From NCBI RefSeq assembly GCF_040712315.1, contig NC_134023.1, forward strand, positions 15,137,442 to 15,201,441: a DNA stretch of 64,000 bases, written 5' to 3'. Every line of letters begins with the position of its first letter. Within the stretch, counting starts at the first letter, position 1. A model generated the notes under the pieces. It did not search any database. It saw only the letters and a program-made list of their open reading frames with translations, and was not told where the DNA came from. Source of the DNA: Castanea sativa (Eukaryota; Streptophyta; Magnoliopsida; Fagales; Fagaceae). The translations under genes were made by a program, and so were the position numbers. This document shows positions 1-11,386 of the stretch, piece after piece.

Positions 1-404
1 TGATCACCATTCGGAACAGTAGAAAGCCAATCATCACGAGACAAATACAATAGCCAAATGTGGTCCACACTAAATGACACCTTAAAGAAGATTTCAGAGG
101 CATAATGACCGCGAGACCTATCACCCATGCTTATCACATTAGCTCTAAAGCCAAATGTCTCACCGGAAACATCAAACTCACCAACAGAATTAGGAGAATA
201 TGAAATTTGGAGGCAGAGAATGAATCCCATCCACCTACTATTACACCAATTTGGAGGCAGCGTTATGAATACTGATTTGCCTGAGCTTTGATGCGTTAAC
301 AAATGCCAAATTTCAGTTCTGGGAATAATTATCTGAAATTCAGTTCCAGATCTATCCTGTTTCCTTCCGATAGGAGTTTCATTTCCAGGTTTTAGACGAA
401 GCCC
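1..404 (-). CDS. TNL-1 C-JID (post-LRR) exon, partial
   Basis: After acceptor GTACAG the frame is open from 404 to the window edge, about 134 codons. It contains FQIIIPRTEIWHLLTHQSSG, then VFITLPPNWCNSRWMGFILC and later DHIWLLYLSRDDW, the signature of the C-terminal jelly-roll/Ig-like domain that in ROQ1 and RPP1 helps bind the effector. The spacing matches the family pattern (IPG.EIPEWF, LPP.W, MGIALC). The stop codon lies outside the window. Confidence 0.82.
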
Positions 405-3400
405 CTGTACCATTAAAAAAAAATGTTACTCCATTTAACATTGAGAGAGAGGAGGTGGTAATACCATGCATCAGATGCATGAGAGAGAAGACATTACCTG
501 TAAGTAACGGTTCAATATTGTATGTGCCACACTGCTTACACTCTCATTATCTGGACGCCACTTAGAGTTTGGAAAAATGCTGGGTTCAAACAGTACTAGT
601 GGTTTAGTTAGTGATGGTTCTAGGGAATAACAATGTTGAGCATTTATATATCTCACGGTTGATGGAAGGCCTGACAATGATCGAAGCATACTGCAGTTGC
701 TCAAATCAAGAGCTTCCAGTTTCGGAAGTTGACTAATGCTTGCAGGTAGGTTGACAAAACTGTTTCCACTTAGTGTTAAATACTTTAATGAGGAGAAGCA
801 ACCAATACCATTAAGCCCTATGTCTTCAAGTTGAAACATCCTACTCAGTTTAAGTTGTTTTAGGGAAAACTCAGGCCTCGCAGAAAAATTAGTCTCTAAT
901 GGCTCTCCACATCCACAATCTTCCAAGTCAAGAATGGAAGAGGGAATTTCTCTAATGGCAGTTCCACTCAAATCAAGTTCCTTTAAACACTTCATTTTCC
1001 AAAGGCTATCAGGCAGGTTGGTAAGGCGTGAGCATTCGGAAAGAATGAGTTCTTCAAGTGACCTCAAACTAGTTATGTTTCTTGGAAGACATTCAAGATT
1101 TCTGCAGTATTCTAGATTTAGTAAAGTAAGAGCAGTCAAGCACTCAATTGATGAGGGTAGTTTCTCGATAGCAGTACAACCCAAATAAAGTTGTGATAGG
1201 CTTTTCATAATCCCCTTAAATTCTGGAATCTTCTTGATACTTGAACAGCCAGAAAGATTAAGAATTGTAAGGGACTCCATTTTAGAAGTCATACTCGGAA
1301 GATTGGTAAGAGATTTGCAACTTTGTACATCTAAAACATTAAGCTTACTAAGTTGTCCAATAGATGGGTGGATCTCAACCAAACTTCTACAGCATGTGAG
1401 ATTTAGTCTCTCAAGTCTCGGAACCCCTGAGAAGTCAGGTGTCTGAATAAGGTTATAGGAATCTCGAAGATTGATGCATTTCAGCTTGCCCAAATACTGT
1501 TTAAAAAAATTCCATTAAACATAGAATTTATTTACTTTAGTAAGATAAATAAATTCTTTATATTAAGGAAATTTCATTAATGAAAGGAGGAAACTCAAAT
1601 ACGCAGGGAGTGCATTGAAGCTACTCGTAAAGTAAAGAAATAATAATAAGTACTAGCAGTAGAAATGGAGCTTAATGAACAAAATTACCTTGACTCCTTC
1701 CCAAAGATATTTAATTTTGCTAGACTGTAAATTAAGTTCAACAAGCTCTTTTGGTTGGAAAGTGGATGGCAAACTTTTTGAAGAATACCCAATCCATTGC
1801 AGAAATTTTAGGGTGTCAGAAACAAGATTGAGGCCATTCGGGATATGCACGCTATGAATTTTAAGCAATCTAAGATCATACATCTTTGAAAAAGCTTCGG
1901 GAAAGTCTTCAAAATTGCAGTATCCTCTTTCCCATTCATAAGGGTTTAGGACTATGGCTTGAATTGTTTCTGTTGCCTGAGAATCAAAAGAAAATGATCG
2001 GTGGATTAATTGCACAACAAAAGATAAGAATACTAGAATAACTCTTGTAAATATTTTGTCAAAAGAAATGAAGATAGCTACACCCTGAGTTTTCCAAACG
2101 TATAACCTCCTCTTAACCATTGGTGGACCATTGGGAAATTGCCGTTTATTTGAGCCTTTGAGAAACAATTTATTTTTTGCATCCCCTCCTCTTCAAGAGA
2201 AATTCTTAGGTACTTTCGGAGAATAGTGTTTTCTCCTCTCACATTCACGTTGTTCATTAAATTCATAGTAAAGTCCACCACAAATGTGAGTGGAATGAGT
2301 ACTATTTCTCTGAGAGTACCTAAGAATTTTCCCCTCTCCAGGCCTCCACCAAAAGAAGCCCTCAAATGGTGGGACCAACTTCTAATCTAACAATAAAAAA
2401 TAGAAAAGTGTACTACGAGTCCTATTTTTTCCCCTTAAAAGGGGGACAAAAAAGAGCAGAAAAGTTATTAAGACAAATTTAGAAGTTTACATTAGAATGG
2501 TGTTTGAAATTCATATATTAAAATTGTTATATATTATTCTTATAATCATACATTAAAACTAAAAGGTGCCTTTCAGAGCAAAAATAAAAAGAATCTAAAT
2601 ATGAAATTACAACATTTCTTTAAAAATGATAAGGGCAAAAACAAAAAGAAATGAACGCCATAACGATGTTTTGAAAAAAGAAGAAAAAAGCCTTTCATTA
2701 TAGATTGAAAGACTGGATGATTAAATCACAAAATTGAATTCAAATCAATAATCAATGACACAATCATATTATGTTTTCAAAGTAAAAAAATAAGAAATCG
2801 TCAAAGACATTACGTAAATATTAGCATCTTAAATGAAAATTTGTATTCTATATTTCATTACCTAAGCACTTAGGTAACTGCTTATCTATTGGATCATTTA
2901 AATAAAGAACTAATTTAATGAATAAATTTATGTTATTATAATCATGTTTACTGAAATAAAATTCTAGTTTTGCTATTGTTCTTACCGTAGCATTTGTCAA
3001 TACATGAAACAAATCCTTACAAAGCCACAATCTGCTACGCTTTCCAGGTTCTCCAAGTGATTCTCGACGAATAATCTCTCTACCCATTTCTTGTAGAAGA
3101 TCATGCATCCACAATTTTTTATTTTCTATGCTTAGGAGAGATTTATCCACGAGTACACTTATACCAATTCGTGCATCAAAACCACAATTCTCTAATATCT
3201 CTATTACTCGGTCTTTTCTCTCCCCTCTAAAGTAACACGCAATATCCAAAAATATATCTTGCCACATTATTTCTAGTCCATCGTAACTTACCTTAAGTAT
3301 GTCAAAGAGTTCTCTTTTAGGAATTTTTTTAAAATTGTCCAATGCACTCTGCCATTCACCTATTGTCCTTCCAACCAAAAACGAACCCAAAGTTTCAAGA

Positions 3401-6400
3401 GCTAACGGAAGGCCTTTAGCATAGTATACAACATCTTGGGAGAGCTCCATGTAACCTTCTTGGGGTTGCTCATTTTTGAAGGCTTTCAAACAAAAAAGTT
3501 TTAAGGCATCATCATGGTTTAGTCCATTGGGCTTATATATTTCATGCACCCCATGTTCGACCAACAAATGTTGATCTCTAGTTGTTATGATGATCCAACT
3601 CCCCAATCCAAACCAGCCATGCTCTCCAGCCAACTTTGCTAATTGTTTCAATTGATTAACATCATCGAGGACAAGCAGAACTTTCTTATTATGTATCCTT
3701 TTCTTGATCATTTCAGCTCCGTCATCATCATTCCATATATCTACATTTCTTTCCTCCAAAATTTGCACAAGTAGCTGCTTTTGTAGTGGAAGCAAACCAT
3801 GTTTTTTTGACTCTTCCCTAACATTAGCAATAAAGCTAGAAGCTTCAAAATGACTACCAAACATATCATAAACAACTCTAGCCAGAGTTGTCTTCCCCAG
3901 TCCCCCCATACCAGAAATCCCTATCATGTAAACTTTGTTCGTAAAACCTAAATATGAAGTCAACAATTCCTCCACTGAAGAATCTATTCCTACCAAGTTG
4001 GTGGGAATGCTTGAAAAACCTGAACTCAATTTATGTAATATCACTTCCACAACATGTTGGATAAATTCTGCTTCATGCCTGCAGGAAAGATAGAACAATA
4101 ATTACGTGATGGTCCAAACCAATCATAAAAGCCTGTGGACGGAAGAAAATGTTGGCAATAATACTCCGTGGTCAAATAAATATGAATTCACTAGCTCAGG
4201 CAACATGGATAGAACCACCCGTAAAATAATTGTATATACATGTTAAATGGACAGCTGGTATGGAGCTATAGTTTATGTTATATTCAGTTTAAACAGATCC
4301 TTGTTGATAACTTATAAGCAATTGTTATTCTTTCCCAAGAAACAATTAAGGGCCTTCCCAATTATCGAACCAAAAAGAAAATTGAAAAGGCAGCAAAAGA
4401 TGGAGAGAAGCAGGACATATCATTAGCGGCAAAAATATCTGTATGGGAAAGCTAGTTAATAGCATTGCTTAGGTTAGCATTGATGACCATAAATTAGAAT
4501 AATACTTATGTAAACAATTGGTTTGTGAATAAAATGGTCAAAATGTTCTTTTAAGGATTTTATTTAACACAAAAAATGTAATTGAGCCATAGCTAAATCA
4601 TTCTGAAAACAGGTGACATGTTCATCATGAACTTAATCCAATCTATAACTTGGCCTATGGTAATTTTGGATCGTTTCTTTTTTTGTTATTTTTTTTGGGA
4701 GAAGAAAGATAATTTTGGATCGTTAAAACATCATATTGAGTTACAAAAGTGTTATAAATGTCTTCAAAAGTGGTGTTTCGTTTAACTTAAATTCTAAAGG
4801 GTCTCGTTTTTCTGCCTGCAATCCAAAACACTGAAAAACGTAACTAAGAAAATTAATAAAACTTAACAATGATTAACTGGACAAATTAGGAAAAAAATTT
4901 GTTGCAATTTCATCCACCCAAAACATATTATCAAATAAACAATTATTAGCAAAATCTAAGAATTAAATTCCTATATATGCATTGTTATAAAATAATAATA
5001 ATAGTTAAAATAAAACTACAAAAGCTAAAATTTGTCACCCATCCGATTATTTTCATTTGGTTAACCTTTGCTTTTCTCTAAATAAATGGCATTATAGAAT
5101 ACTTCTAATACAACTATTAAGAGTACATTGTCCATCGCAAAGGATTAAAAAATAAACAAAAATTAGTAAAGTCTCATAGTTTAACATCTAAATTAAGCAC
5201 TATAAAAAATCATGCTATGTAATGGAAGAAATATCAATTTACAATAAATACCAAATTATCCAAATTATGCTATGTAGTAGAATAATATTATATTTTTGTA
5301 TGCTATATTTAATACTTTATAATGCAATAAGATAACATTTAACAATAAAAAAGAAAAAAAATTTTAAAATAAAACTAAATCATATTAACCCAAAGTAGAT
5401 TTTTAAATAATATAAAAAATATTTCTCCAAAATATATATATATAATTATCAACCTAAAGCATATATGCAAAAAAAAAAAAAAAAAAAAAAATCCACCAAA
5501 ATTTTGAGAGAGAGAGAGAGAGAGACAACTTTTTTGTTGTGAGGGAAAACTATGTATAGAATGGAAGAGATAGCGACAAATTTATAGTAAGATGGTGTGA
5601 ATAAAAAAAGACAAAAATAAAGGAAGATGAAGGAAAAGACGAAGAATGATATTAATTTAGAGGGTAGTGGGGAGATGAAAATGTAGGGAAGGAAGAAAGG
5701 TTAAAGAAGTAGTGGGGAGGTGAAAATGTAAGGGAGAGAAAAAGGTTAGAGAAGTATAAATATTAAAAAATTAAATGTTAAAAACAATTATAGGAAAATT
5801 GGAAAGAAAAAAGATAATAAAATGAACGCTGATGTGGCTTAACTGGAGCGTAACAACAATAAATGCCATGCTTTAGCTTTTACATATATGTAGATATAGA
5901 TAAGATATTGTATTTTGATTTCTCTGATGACATTGGTGGTTGAAGAAAACTAATGGGGAAAGAAAAGGGGGGTTTACATATGAAATTGCAAAATTTAAAC
6001 AGTGTGTGCGCATACATGTTTAGTTTTTGTATATGCATTCATAATTTTCCATGCTTTAATTTGCATTGCATTTTGTTCCTTTTGATTTAAACTAATAAAA
6101 ACAACAACAAAAGGTAAAAATGAAAAATAACAGAAGCACAGACTTCCAAAATACAACAAAATTTTAACTACTATATGTAATATTTCAATCAAGCATTTTA
6201 TGATACTTTCCAATAGCTATTTATATACTTCATTGAATGTAAAAGAATTATTGTCGTTTATAACTTTATATATCAAAAAAAATAAGTTTGTCATGAAAAT
6301 TACCTATCTTGTAAAGGCCAACCAGCGAGATTAGCCACTTCTCTCAAAGCAACTCTCCATATTTCAACTTTCTTCATATTTCCCTTAAATTGATTTTCGA

Positions 6401-7502
6401 GATCATCGAAAGCATTTTGAAAAGGTCCTGTCTGATTTCGTACATCAGATGCATCCACATCATAAAAAACTGGCAGAATTGTCAATCCTGTCTCTTTCAT
6501 GGATCTAACGATCTTTTCAAGCTCATTTAAGCACCATATCGAAGATGCATAGTTTCTTGAGAAAATGATAATAGCAAATCTAGATTCTTCTATGGCATTT
6601 AAGAGCTCTTGTGAAATTGATTTTCCTCTCTCAAGTTTTTCGTCGTCTCTAAAAGTCAAAACACCCTTCCTTTTCAAAGCATCATATAGATGATCTGTAA
6701 AACTTCTACGAGTGTCCTCCCCTCTAAAACTAAGAAAGACATCATATTTCCACCTAGGTGTTGAAGAACAATATGGTGATGATGTTGACAATCCTTGATG
6801 GCTCACAGAATTCGTTGGATTCAGAATGCTATCACAGCTTAGCCTTATTGGGTTTACAACCGGGAATAGCTTTCTGCATTTTCTAGAGCTTAATAGTAAA
6901 AAAAAAAAAAAAAAAAAAAAAAAACTTTATTTGGTCAATAGAAGAAATATAGCTAATTATTTTTCATTATTATTTTTTTCCTAAAACAAACAACAAGCTA
7001 AATAAGAAAATTTAAGAAATTGTTGTTCAACTTATTTAAGGTTATTATGGAAAATAAAATAATTTTATTAATTAAAAAAAAAACTCATTTTTATAAAACA
7101 TTTATGTTCGAAACAAAAAAAATAAACGTTAAAAAAATGTATTTCCAAATTCAATTCAAACTGTACTGCACATGGCACGTCCTAGAGAAGGCGAAAGAGA
7201 AAACAATCTGTTTTGATTGTGTCAGAAAAAAAAGAGTAAAAAGAAAACCTTATTTGGTCAACAAAAAAGAAATATAGCTTATTTTTCATTAAAAAAACTC
7301 AATTTTTAGAATACAACAACGTCGAAGCCACAAAAAAAAAAAAAAGTTTAAAAAGTAGTATATTCAAATTCAATTCAAACTGGAGAAAAATATTAGGAAG
7401 AAGAAAACGATTTGATATGTAGATCTTTTTATTTCAGGGTGGAAGTGAAAGGAAAGAAATAATAGAGTGAAAAATGAGAACTTACGGCGTGTCGATATTC
7501 AT
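1..7502 (-). CDS. TNL-1: TIR-NBS-LRR disease resistance protein with C-JID domain (six predicted exons, 3' end outside window)
   Basis: Intracellular immune receptor of the TNL class. Predicted exons in order of transcription: 7502-7486 (mini-exon with ATG), about 6882-6304 (TIR), 4078-2986 (NB-ARC), 1976-1689 (LRR entry), 1496-498 (LRR), and 404 to beyond base 1 (C-JID). Every junction has GT/AG and the reading frame stays open throughout, giving at least about 1,126 residues. Rough residue positions are TIR 35-198, NB-ARC 199-563, LRR 570-990 and C-JID from 993. The family acts by ligand-triggered oligomerisation and TIR NADase signalling through EDS1. All signature motifs are present (see exon entries). 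The closest relative is the broken copy at 48834-55902, so this is a tandem TNL cluster. The odd point is that the TIR exon has no ATG of its own, so the start depends on the mini-exon. Exon limits are inferred by eye and untested by transcripts. Confidence 0.88.
498..1496 (-). CDS. TNL-1 main LRR exon
   Basis: A 333-codon exon of about ten leucine-rich repeats with the plant cytoplasmic pattern LxxLxxLxLSxCxxLxxLP, for example LTILNLSGCSSIKKIPEF, LTLLNLEYCRNLECLPRN and LKELDLSGTAIREIPSS. It starts YLGKLKCINLRD after acceptor AACAG and ends at a GTAATG donor at 497. This exon is missing beyond its first bases in the paralog because a CACTA element landed there. Confidence 0.88.
1689..1976 (-). 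CDS. TNL-1 first LRR exon
   Basis: A 96-codon phase-0 exon between the NB-ARC and the main LRR exon, typical of TNL gene structure. It reads ETIQAIVLN, then FSKMYDLRLLKIHSVHIPNG and the strand LVELNLQSSKIKYLWEGVK, the usual entry segment of TNL LRRs. Acceptor TCTCAG|GCAACA at 1977 and donor AAG|GTAATT at 1688. Confidence 0.85.
2986..4078 (-). CDS. TNL-1 NB-ARC exon
   Basis: Nucleotide-binding switch domain, 1,093 bases, fully open. Motifs in order: linker HEAEFIQHVV, P-loop GMGGLGKTTLA, RNBS-A FEASSFIANVREES, kinase-2 KKVLLVLDDVNQL, RNBS-B GSWIIITTRDQ, RNBS-C followed by GLPLALETLGSFL, the TNL-type winged-helix segment DIFLDIACYFRGE, and the MHD motif LWMHDLLQEMGREII. The final Asp of kinase-2 is followed by D rather than W, as in TNLs. 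Acceptor CTGCAG|GCATG at 4079-4084 and donor GTAAGA at 2985. No damage seen, unlike the paralog. Confidence 0.92.
5460..5901 (-). mobile_element. Helitron-like insertion in the TIR/NB-ARC intron of TNL-1
   Basis: The paralog's intron (from about 54514) resumes alignment exactly where this insert ends (~5901). On the minus strand the insert begins TCTATATCTACATATATG then TAAAAGC after an A, which is the 5' end format of plant Helitrons (A|TC). The same family recurs at 40050-40604. Its other end is not resolved; it may run to somewhere between 4190 and 5460. Includes an A23 tract (5469-5491) and a GA tract (5506-5524). The rest of the intron (4085-5460) is AT-rich with nothing recognised. Confidence 0.45.
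6304..6882 (-). CDS. TNL-1 TIR exon
   Basis: Encodes the Toll/interleukin-1 receptor domain: KYDVFLSFRGEDTRRSFTDH (TIR-1), then the RDDEKLERGKSISQELLNAI and SRFAIIIFSRNYASSIWCLN stretches (TIR-2/3) followed by ELEKIV, where the Glu of WCLNEL is the NADase catalytic residue in the family. It ends GWPLQDR with the last codon split; the donor is AG|GTAATT. The acceptor lies just after a long T tract, at 6882 (or 6873; both keep frame). Both ATGs that start this exon in the paralog are changed here (to ACG and GTG), so a start within this exon would need GTG. Confidence 0.85.
7486..7502 (-). CDS. TNL-1 predicted mini first coding exon
   Basis: Seventeen coding bases starting with ATG (residues MNIDT plus two bases) end at a strong donor, GTAAGTTC. 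The exon ends in phase 2, exactly what the TIR exon needs. In the paralog the equivalent exon (55902-55880) has 23 coding bases, again ATG to GTAAGTTC and again phase 2; the 6-bp length difference keeps the frame. The region upstream to about 7700 is likely 5' UTR and contains short upstream ATG reading frames. Inference from paralog comparison only. Confidence 0.6.
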
Positions 7503-7789
7503 CTTGAAACAAGGCCGGATTCAGTTCCTATTAGAAAGTAATTGGTTTTTAGTAAAATGAATGGAAATCAGAGCATCAAAACCCAAACCCATTCAAAGGA
7601 AGGAGAGCCTAATTGAAAAAGAGAGAGATAGATAGCTTACTTTTCTTCTCGTTTCTCTCTAATATCACGCAACAATTTCTCTAGAATTCTTCTCCAAATG
7701 AAAATCACGCACCTTTTTCTTTAGCTGGCTCATGGCTGACTTTTTTTTATTTTCTCTTACAGTCTCTATCCCACCGAAAAATATATCTT

Positions 7790-7886
7790 GTACCCGGCAT
7801 ATATGCCGGGTGTCTCACACAGGGGCGGGCCCCACAGTGTGTGGGACCCGCCCCTGTGTGAGTGACCCGGCATATATGCCGGGTAC
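7790..7886. repeat. 97-bp near-perfect foldback (hairpin) element
   Basis: Arm 7790-7836 and arm 7840-7886 are 47 bp each, reverse complements with three mismatches, around a 3-bp loop. Each arm starts with its own palindrome, CCCGGCATATATGCCGGG. The block is GC-rich in AT-rich surroundings and lies about 290 bp upstream of the predicted TNL-1 start codon. It may be a foldback MITE. Confidence 0.85.
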
Positions 7887-8764
7887 ACCATATACTGCCT
7901 CCTATCCCACACCACGTGTCCCATGCTCATGTCATGCCTGACCCAAAAAGTTAGCTGTTTAACTTTGACAAAAATTACTTTTATGAGTTTTATCTATTTT
8001 GTGTCTTAAACACCCAACCCACCTAACGTCAATGAATCAATATTTGATTAAAATAATACAAATAATTCATTAGAATAATAATAAAAATATCTACACCAAA
8101 TTTCAATAACCAACTACAACCACCTCCACCATCGGTCACAAGCACGCCAACTACCACCACCGGTCATAGCAGGAAAAAAAACCACCAACCCAAATCCCCA
8201 ATCTTGTTCTTCAACCCAGACCAAAAAAAATCACCAATCATAGATAAAATCACCAATCGCAAACAAAATTTTAAAAAAAATCACCAATCACAGAGCTGGG
8301 CTTCGGTGAGGAAACGGAGACCAAGCTGAAGAAGAAGAAGTCGTAGAAGATTAAGATAAAGAAGATCAGCTCAAGCCACAGATCGGAGCGAGTGAAGATC
8401 AGCTCAGGCCACAGATCGGAGCTGCTAGTTTGGGCAGCCGATGTTAGCCCAGTGCTTTGTGCAGATTAGCTCCCAAAGCCGTTCTTCTTGTTCATGATTC
8501 TCAGCTAGCCCATGTTTCTTCATCTTTGTTGGGAAAAATTGAGAAAGATAACAAAAACTGAGACTAATAGATGAATTTGGTGGTAAAGGGGTATCTGATG
8601 AGAAGAGAAAATAGCGAAAGAGAAAAAAAAAAAAAAATGAGAAGGAAAAAGATGGCATAAGATAGAGCCAAAAGAAGAAATAGCCCACGCTCTGTAACCG
8701 TTAAAATTAAAAAAATTTAACAATAAAAGTGAAAACCTATCTACACACAACAAACAAACTCAAG
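7887..8764. other. intergenic, no gene recognised
   Basis: AT-rich and low-complexity sequence with CACCA-rich and GAAGAA-rich stretches. Open frames here are short and look like chance; nothing was assigned. Confidence 0.5.
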
Positions 8765-8776
8765 TTTCTTTGATAA

Positions 8777-9016
8777 TTTTTTTTTTTAAATTTTTTTTTT
8801 TATGAGAAAGCTGGTTTCATTCAAATTGAAAATGGAGTACAAGAAGGAGAAATACAAATAAAGGATTCAGTACATTCAAGATGGTTGAGATGCTGTAATA
8901 CAATCAAGGTGTAAGAGGTGCTGAACCATTGGAGGAGAGACTCCTTTCCACACCTGACTGATACCATTACGCCTAGAGTACTGTGCAAGGTCATGCATTA
9001 CCTTGTTGTAATCCCT
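8777..9016 (-). mobile_element. 5'-truncated LINE-1 type retrotransposon fragment
   Basis: On the minus strand a short open stretch reads NKVMHDLAQYSRR, then VWKGVSPPMV and a stop, resembling the RNase-H-like C-terminus of plant L1 elements (NxxAHxLA...VW). It is followed by a 3' UTR and an A-rich tail (8777-8802). A 12-bp direct repeat, TTTCTTTGATAA, flanks it at 8765-8776 and 9017-9028: a target-site duplication typical of target-primed insertion. Confidence 0.8.
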
Positions 9017-9028
9017 TTTCTTTGATAA

Positions 9029-9725
9029 AATTTAGTTATGAAATTAGTTGTAACTTAATATTACAATCTTATTTAATTTTATATGTTTTTAATACATCTA
9101 TCAAATTTAATGTTTACCAAATATTATTTACTATATAATATATAAACTTATATTTTATGCATGATTGTATTATTTCTTCTCGTTTCTCTCTAATATCACG
9201 CACCCTTTTCTCTAGCATTCTTCTTCTCTCTAGCATGCTATTACTATCCATTGTTCGTTGTGTGGCCGTAATTATTTAAACACCAAATAACCAAGCAAGA
9301 TACTCGACAAAGCGATGTTCACAGGCTCATTTGCTCTTTCTGTATCGGTAATAGAAATAGATAGAAATAGAAAAGACAGTAATTTCATGACGGTTATTAA
9401 CAGCTACTTTTTTTTTTTCTTTCTTCTTCCTAGACCTAGATGCCCACGTTACTTTATAGCTCATTATTTGCATGCTGCTCCTAAATAACCACAACACTAG
9501 TCTACAACACCCAATTTAAAAGAAAAATACAAACAGTGGGAGTAACCAAATAATTTTATAAAAGTACTAAATAAGACAAGACCTGATACTCATTATAAGT
9601 GTTTAGCAAAAAAAAAAAAAAATACTCATTATAAGTAGTCAAACCATTGAGTTGCAAAGAGAGCCTACTACTTTGTTATTATCTATTGTTAATTTGATAT
9701 TTTTTTATTGGACTTAATTTGATAC
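9029..9725. other. intergenic, no gene recognised
   Basis: AT-rich. A segment near 9176-9235 repeats the TNL-1 leader flank seen near 7655-7700 (TTCTTCTCGTTTCTCTCTAA), suggesting a small local duplication. No coding potential seen. Confidence 0.45.
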
Positions 9726-10115
9726 TTAGGGTGAGTTTAGTTTAGCTTTTTGAAATTGGGTTTTTTGAAAAAATGGAGTTTTCAAAAAGTGCAGTATAAA
9801 AACATGCTTTTTAAAAAAGCTGAATGTTTGGTAAAAGCTGTTAAAAAGTACTTTTTAAAAAATCTGAGTGTTTGGCTAGCACTTATAAAAGTGATGGTTT
9901 GAGTTGTAAATTACCAAAAAGAACAATGTAAATATAAATGAGTTTGTTTCATACTTAAATAAACTACTTTATCATACTTAAACAATTTTTCTCTTTCTAA
10001 ATTTTTTTTCTCATCAATTTTAGCTAATAATAACCTACCACTTAAGATCTATTGTGAAAGTATTGTGATAAAAATTGATACTGAATGTATTATTAAAATT
10101 ACTTTTAATACTTTC

Positions 10116-10888
10116 TGTAAGGTCACAATTTGCACCCGAACCCAACAACATGAAGGGTGCAGGCCCAAAAAGCCCTATACAATGAAATTTGTAGAGTGTG
10201 GACTTGAAACCTAAGTTCTATGGATGTTGGATAACAAAAATGATAGGCTAGATCCCCAATTTATGTGTGACGAATTGATTATGTAATAAAAACTCTCCTC
10301 GGACGTAAGCCGAGGATGACTTGTATTGTTTTTCCTTGTTTTTAAGAATAAATTACAATTGAAGGTGGTCTGTATAGTCTTTTTTCTCCGACCCCCTGCT
10401 TGAATACCTTTCTTTTCCTTTTTATCAGCCTCCTTCTTCTCTCCATCTTCCACGTATGGCTTGGATTACCAATCTAGATACTTTTCCCATCCACCACCCT
10501 CTTGAAGTTTTCAAACAATAGTTGTAAGACTGATCACTACTGTTCAGAGGTCATTTCTTCATTAATGCAGCCAGAGAGGTAGGAGCAAAGTCTTTAATAC
10601 AGTGGTAGCAGCTTTCTCTCAGATATTTCTCATTCACTCTTTCTCTCTGTGTCCTTATGGAATACATGTTCATCCACTAAACCTCCTAGAATGTCCTTGT
10701 AAACGTCACGACGTATAGTATAGTTTTCACTTCATATAGCCGAGGAAGTGCCATTCCTCGGACTATTTCCAACCTCCTTCGCAACAGTTTGCTTATGGGT
10801 CTTTAAGTACAATATCATTACTACTCTTAAACCTTTCTTGGATCAGGCCCAAGGCCTAAGAACATATCCTGACCTTTTCATCCTCACA
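10116..10888 (-). repeat. 3' LTR of the Tat-type gypsy element
   Basis: About 773 bp, homologous along its whole length to 20149-20942. A polypurine tract reads TTTTGAGGGGCTAT on the minus strand immediately before it (10902-10889). Confidence 0.88.
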
Positions 10889-11386
10889 ATAGCCCCTCAA
10901 AATTTCATTTTTCTCCCATCCGAGGAGAAAAGTGAAGTTTTGACTTAACACCACAACCTTTGCACGCTTCTCAAACCGTTACACGTGAGAATGTCATTTC
11001 ATTCCTTTTGAAACTGCTCCTAATGCCTTGAAATCCATAACGTCCTCATTAATTGCTCCAAGTAACACCCTATCCTCCACGTCTAATGGTGAGATGCATA
11101 TCCAACGGTTCGGATTTTTCTTCAAAATTTAAGCGGGATAACTTCCATACAATGCCGCCTCCCATATATCAAAACGCTTAGGAAGTTGTGACTCAACTCA
11201 TTACTCTAGAAATCAATCAAATCCTAAGACTCCCTCCTTTTCTCTCCTCTCAAGAAGCTCACAAAGAATCGTCTGCTCATTTCCCGTAAGTTTTCACTCT
11301 TTTAAATTATTTTTCTCTTCGGCTGTAGTCCTTGGCCATTAATTCTACCCATTCCCTTTCTAAATTTCCAATTTTACTCCAACCAA

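Noticed and set aside
934..1446. Plus-strand open frames opposite the LRR exon
   Set aside because: Shadows of the minus-strand LRR coding sequence; no family features.
6300..6806. TIR exon as a complete 168-residue TIR-only protein starting at 6806
   Set aside because: The start is GTG, not ATG; the exon ends at a strong donor and joins in frame to the NB-ARC exon.
9021..9180. Second complete copy of the 26594 MITE
   Set aside because: Only one end shows similarity; no inverted partner found.
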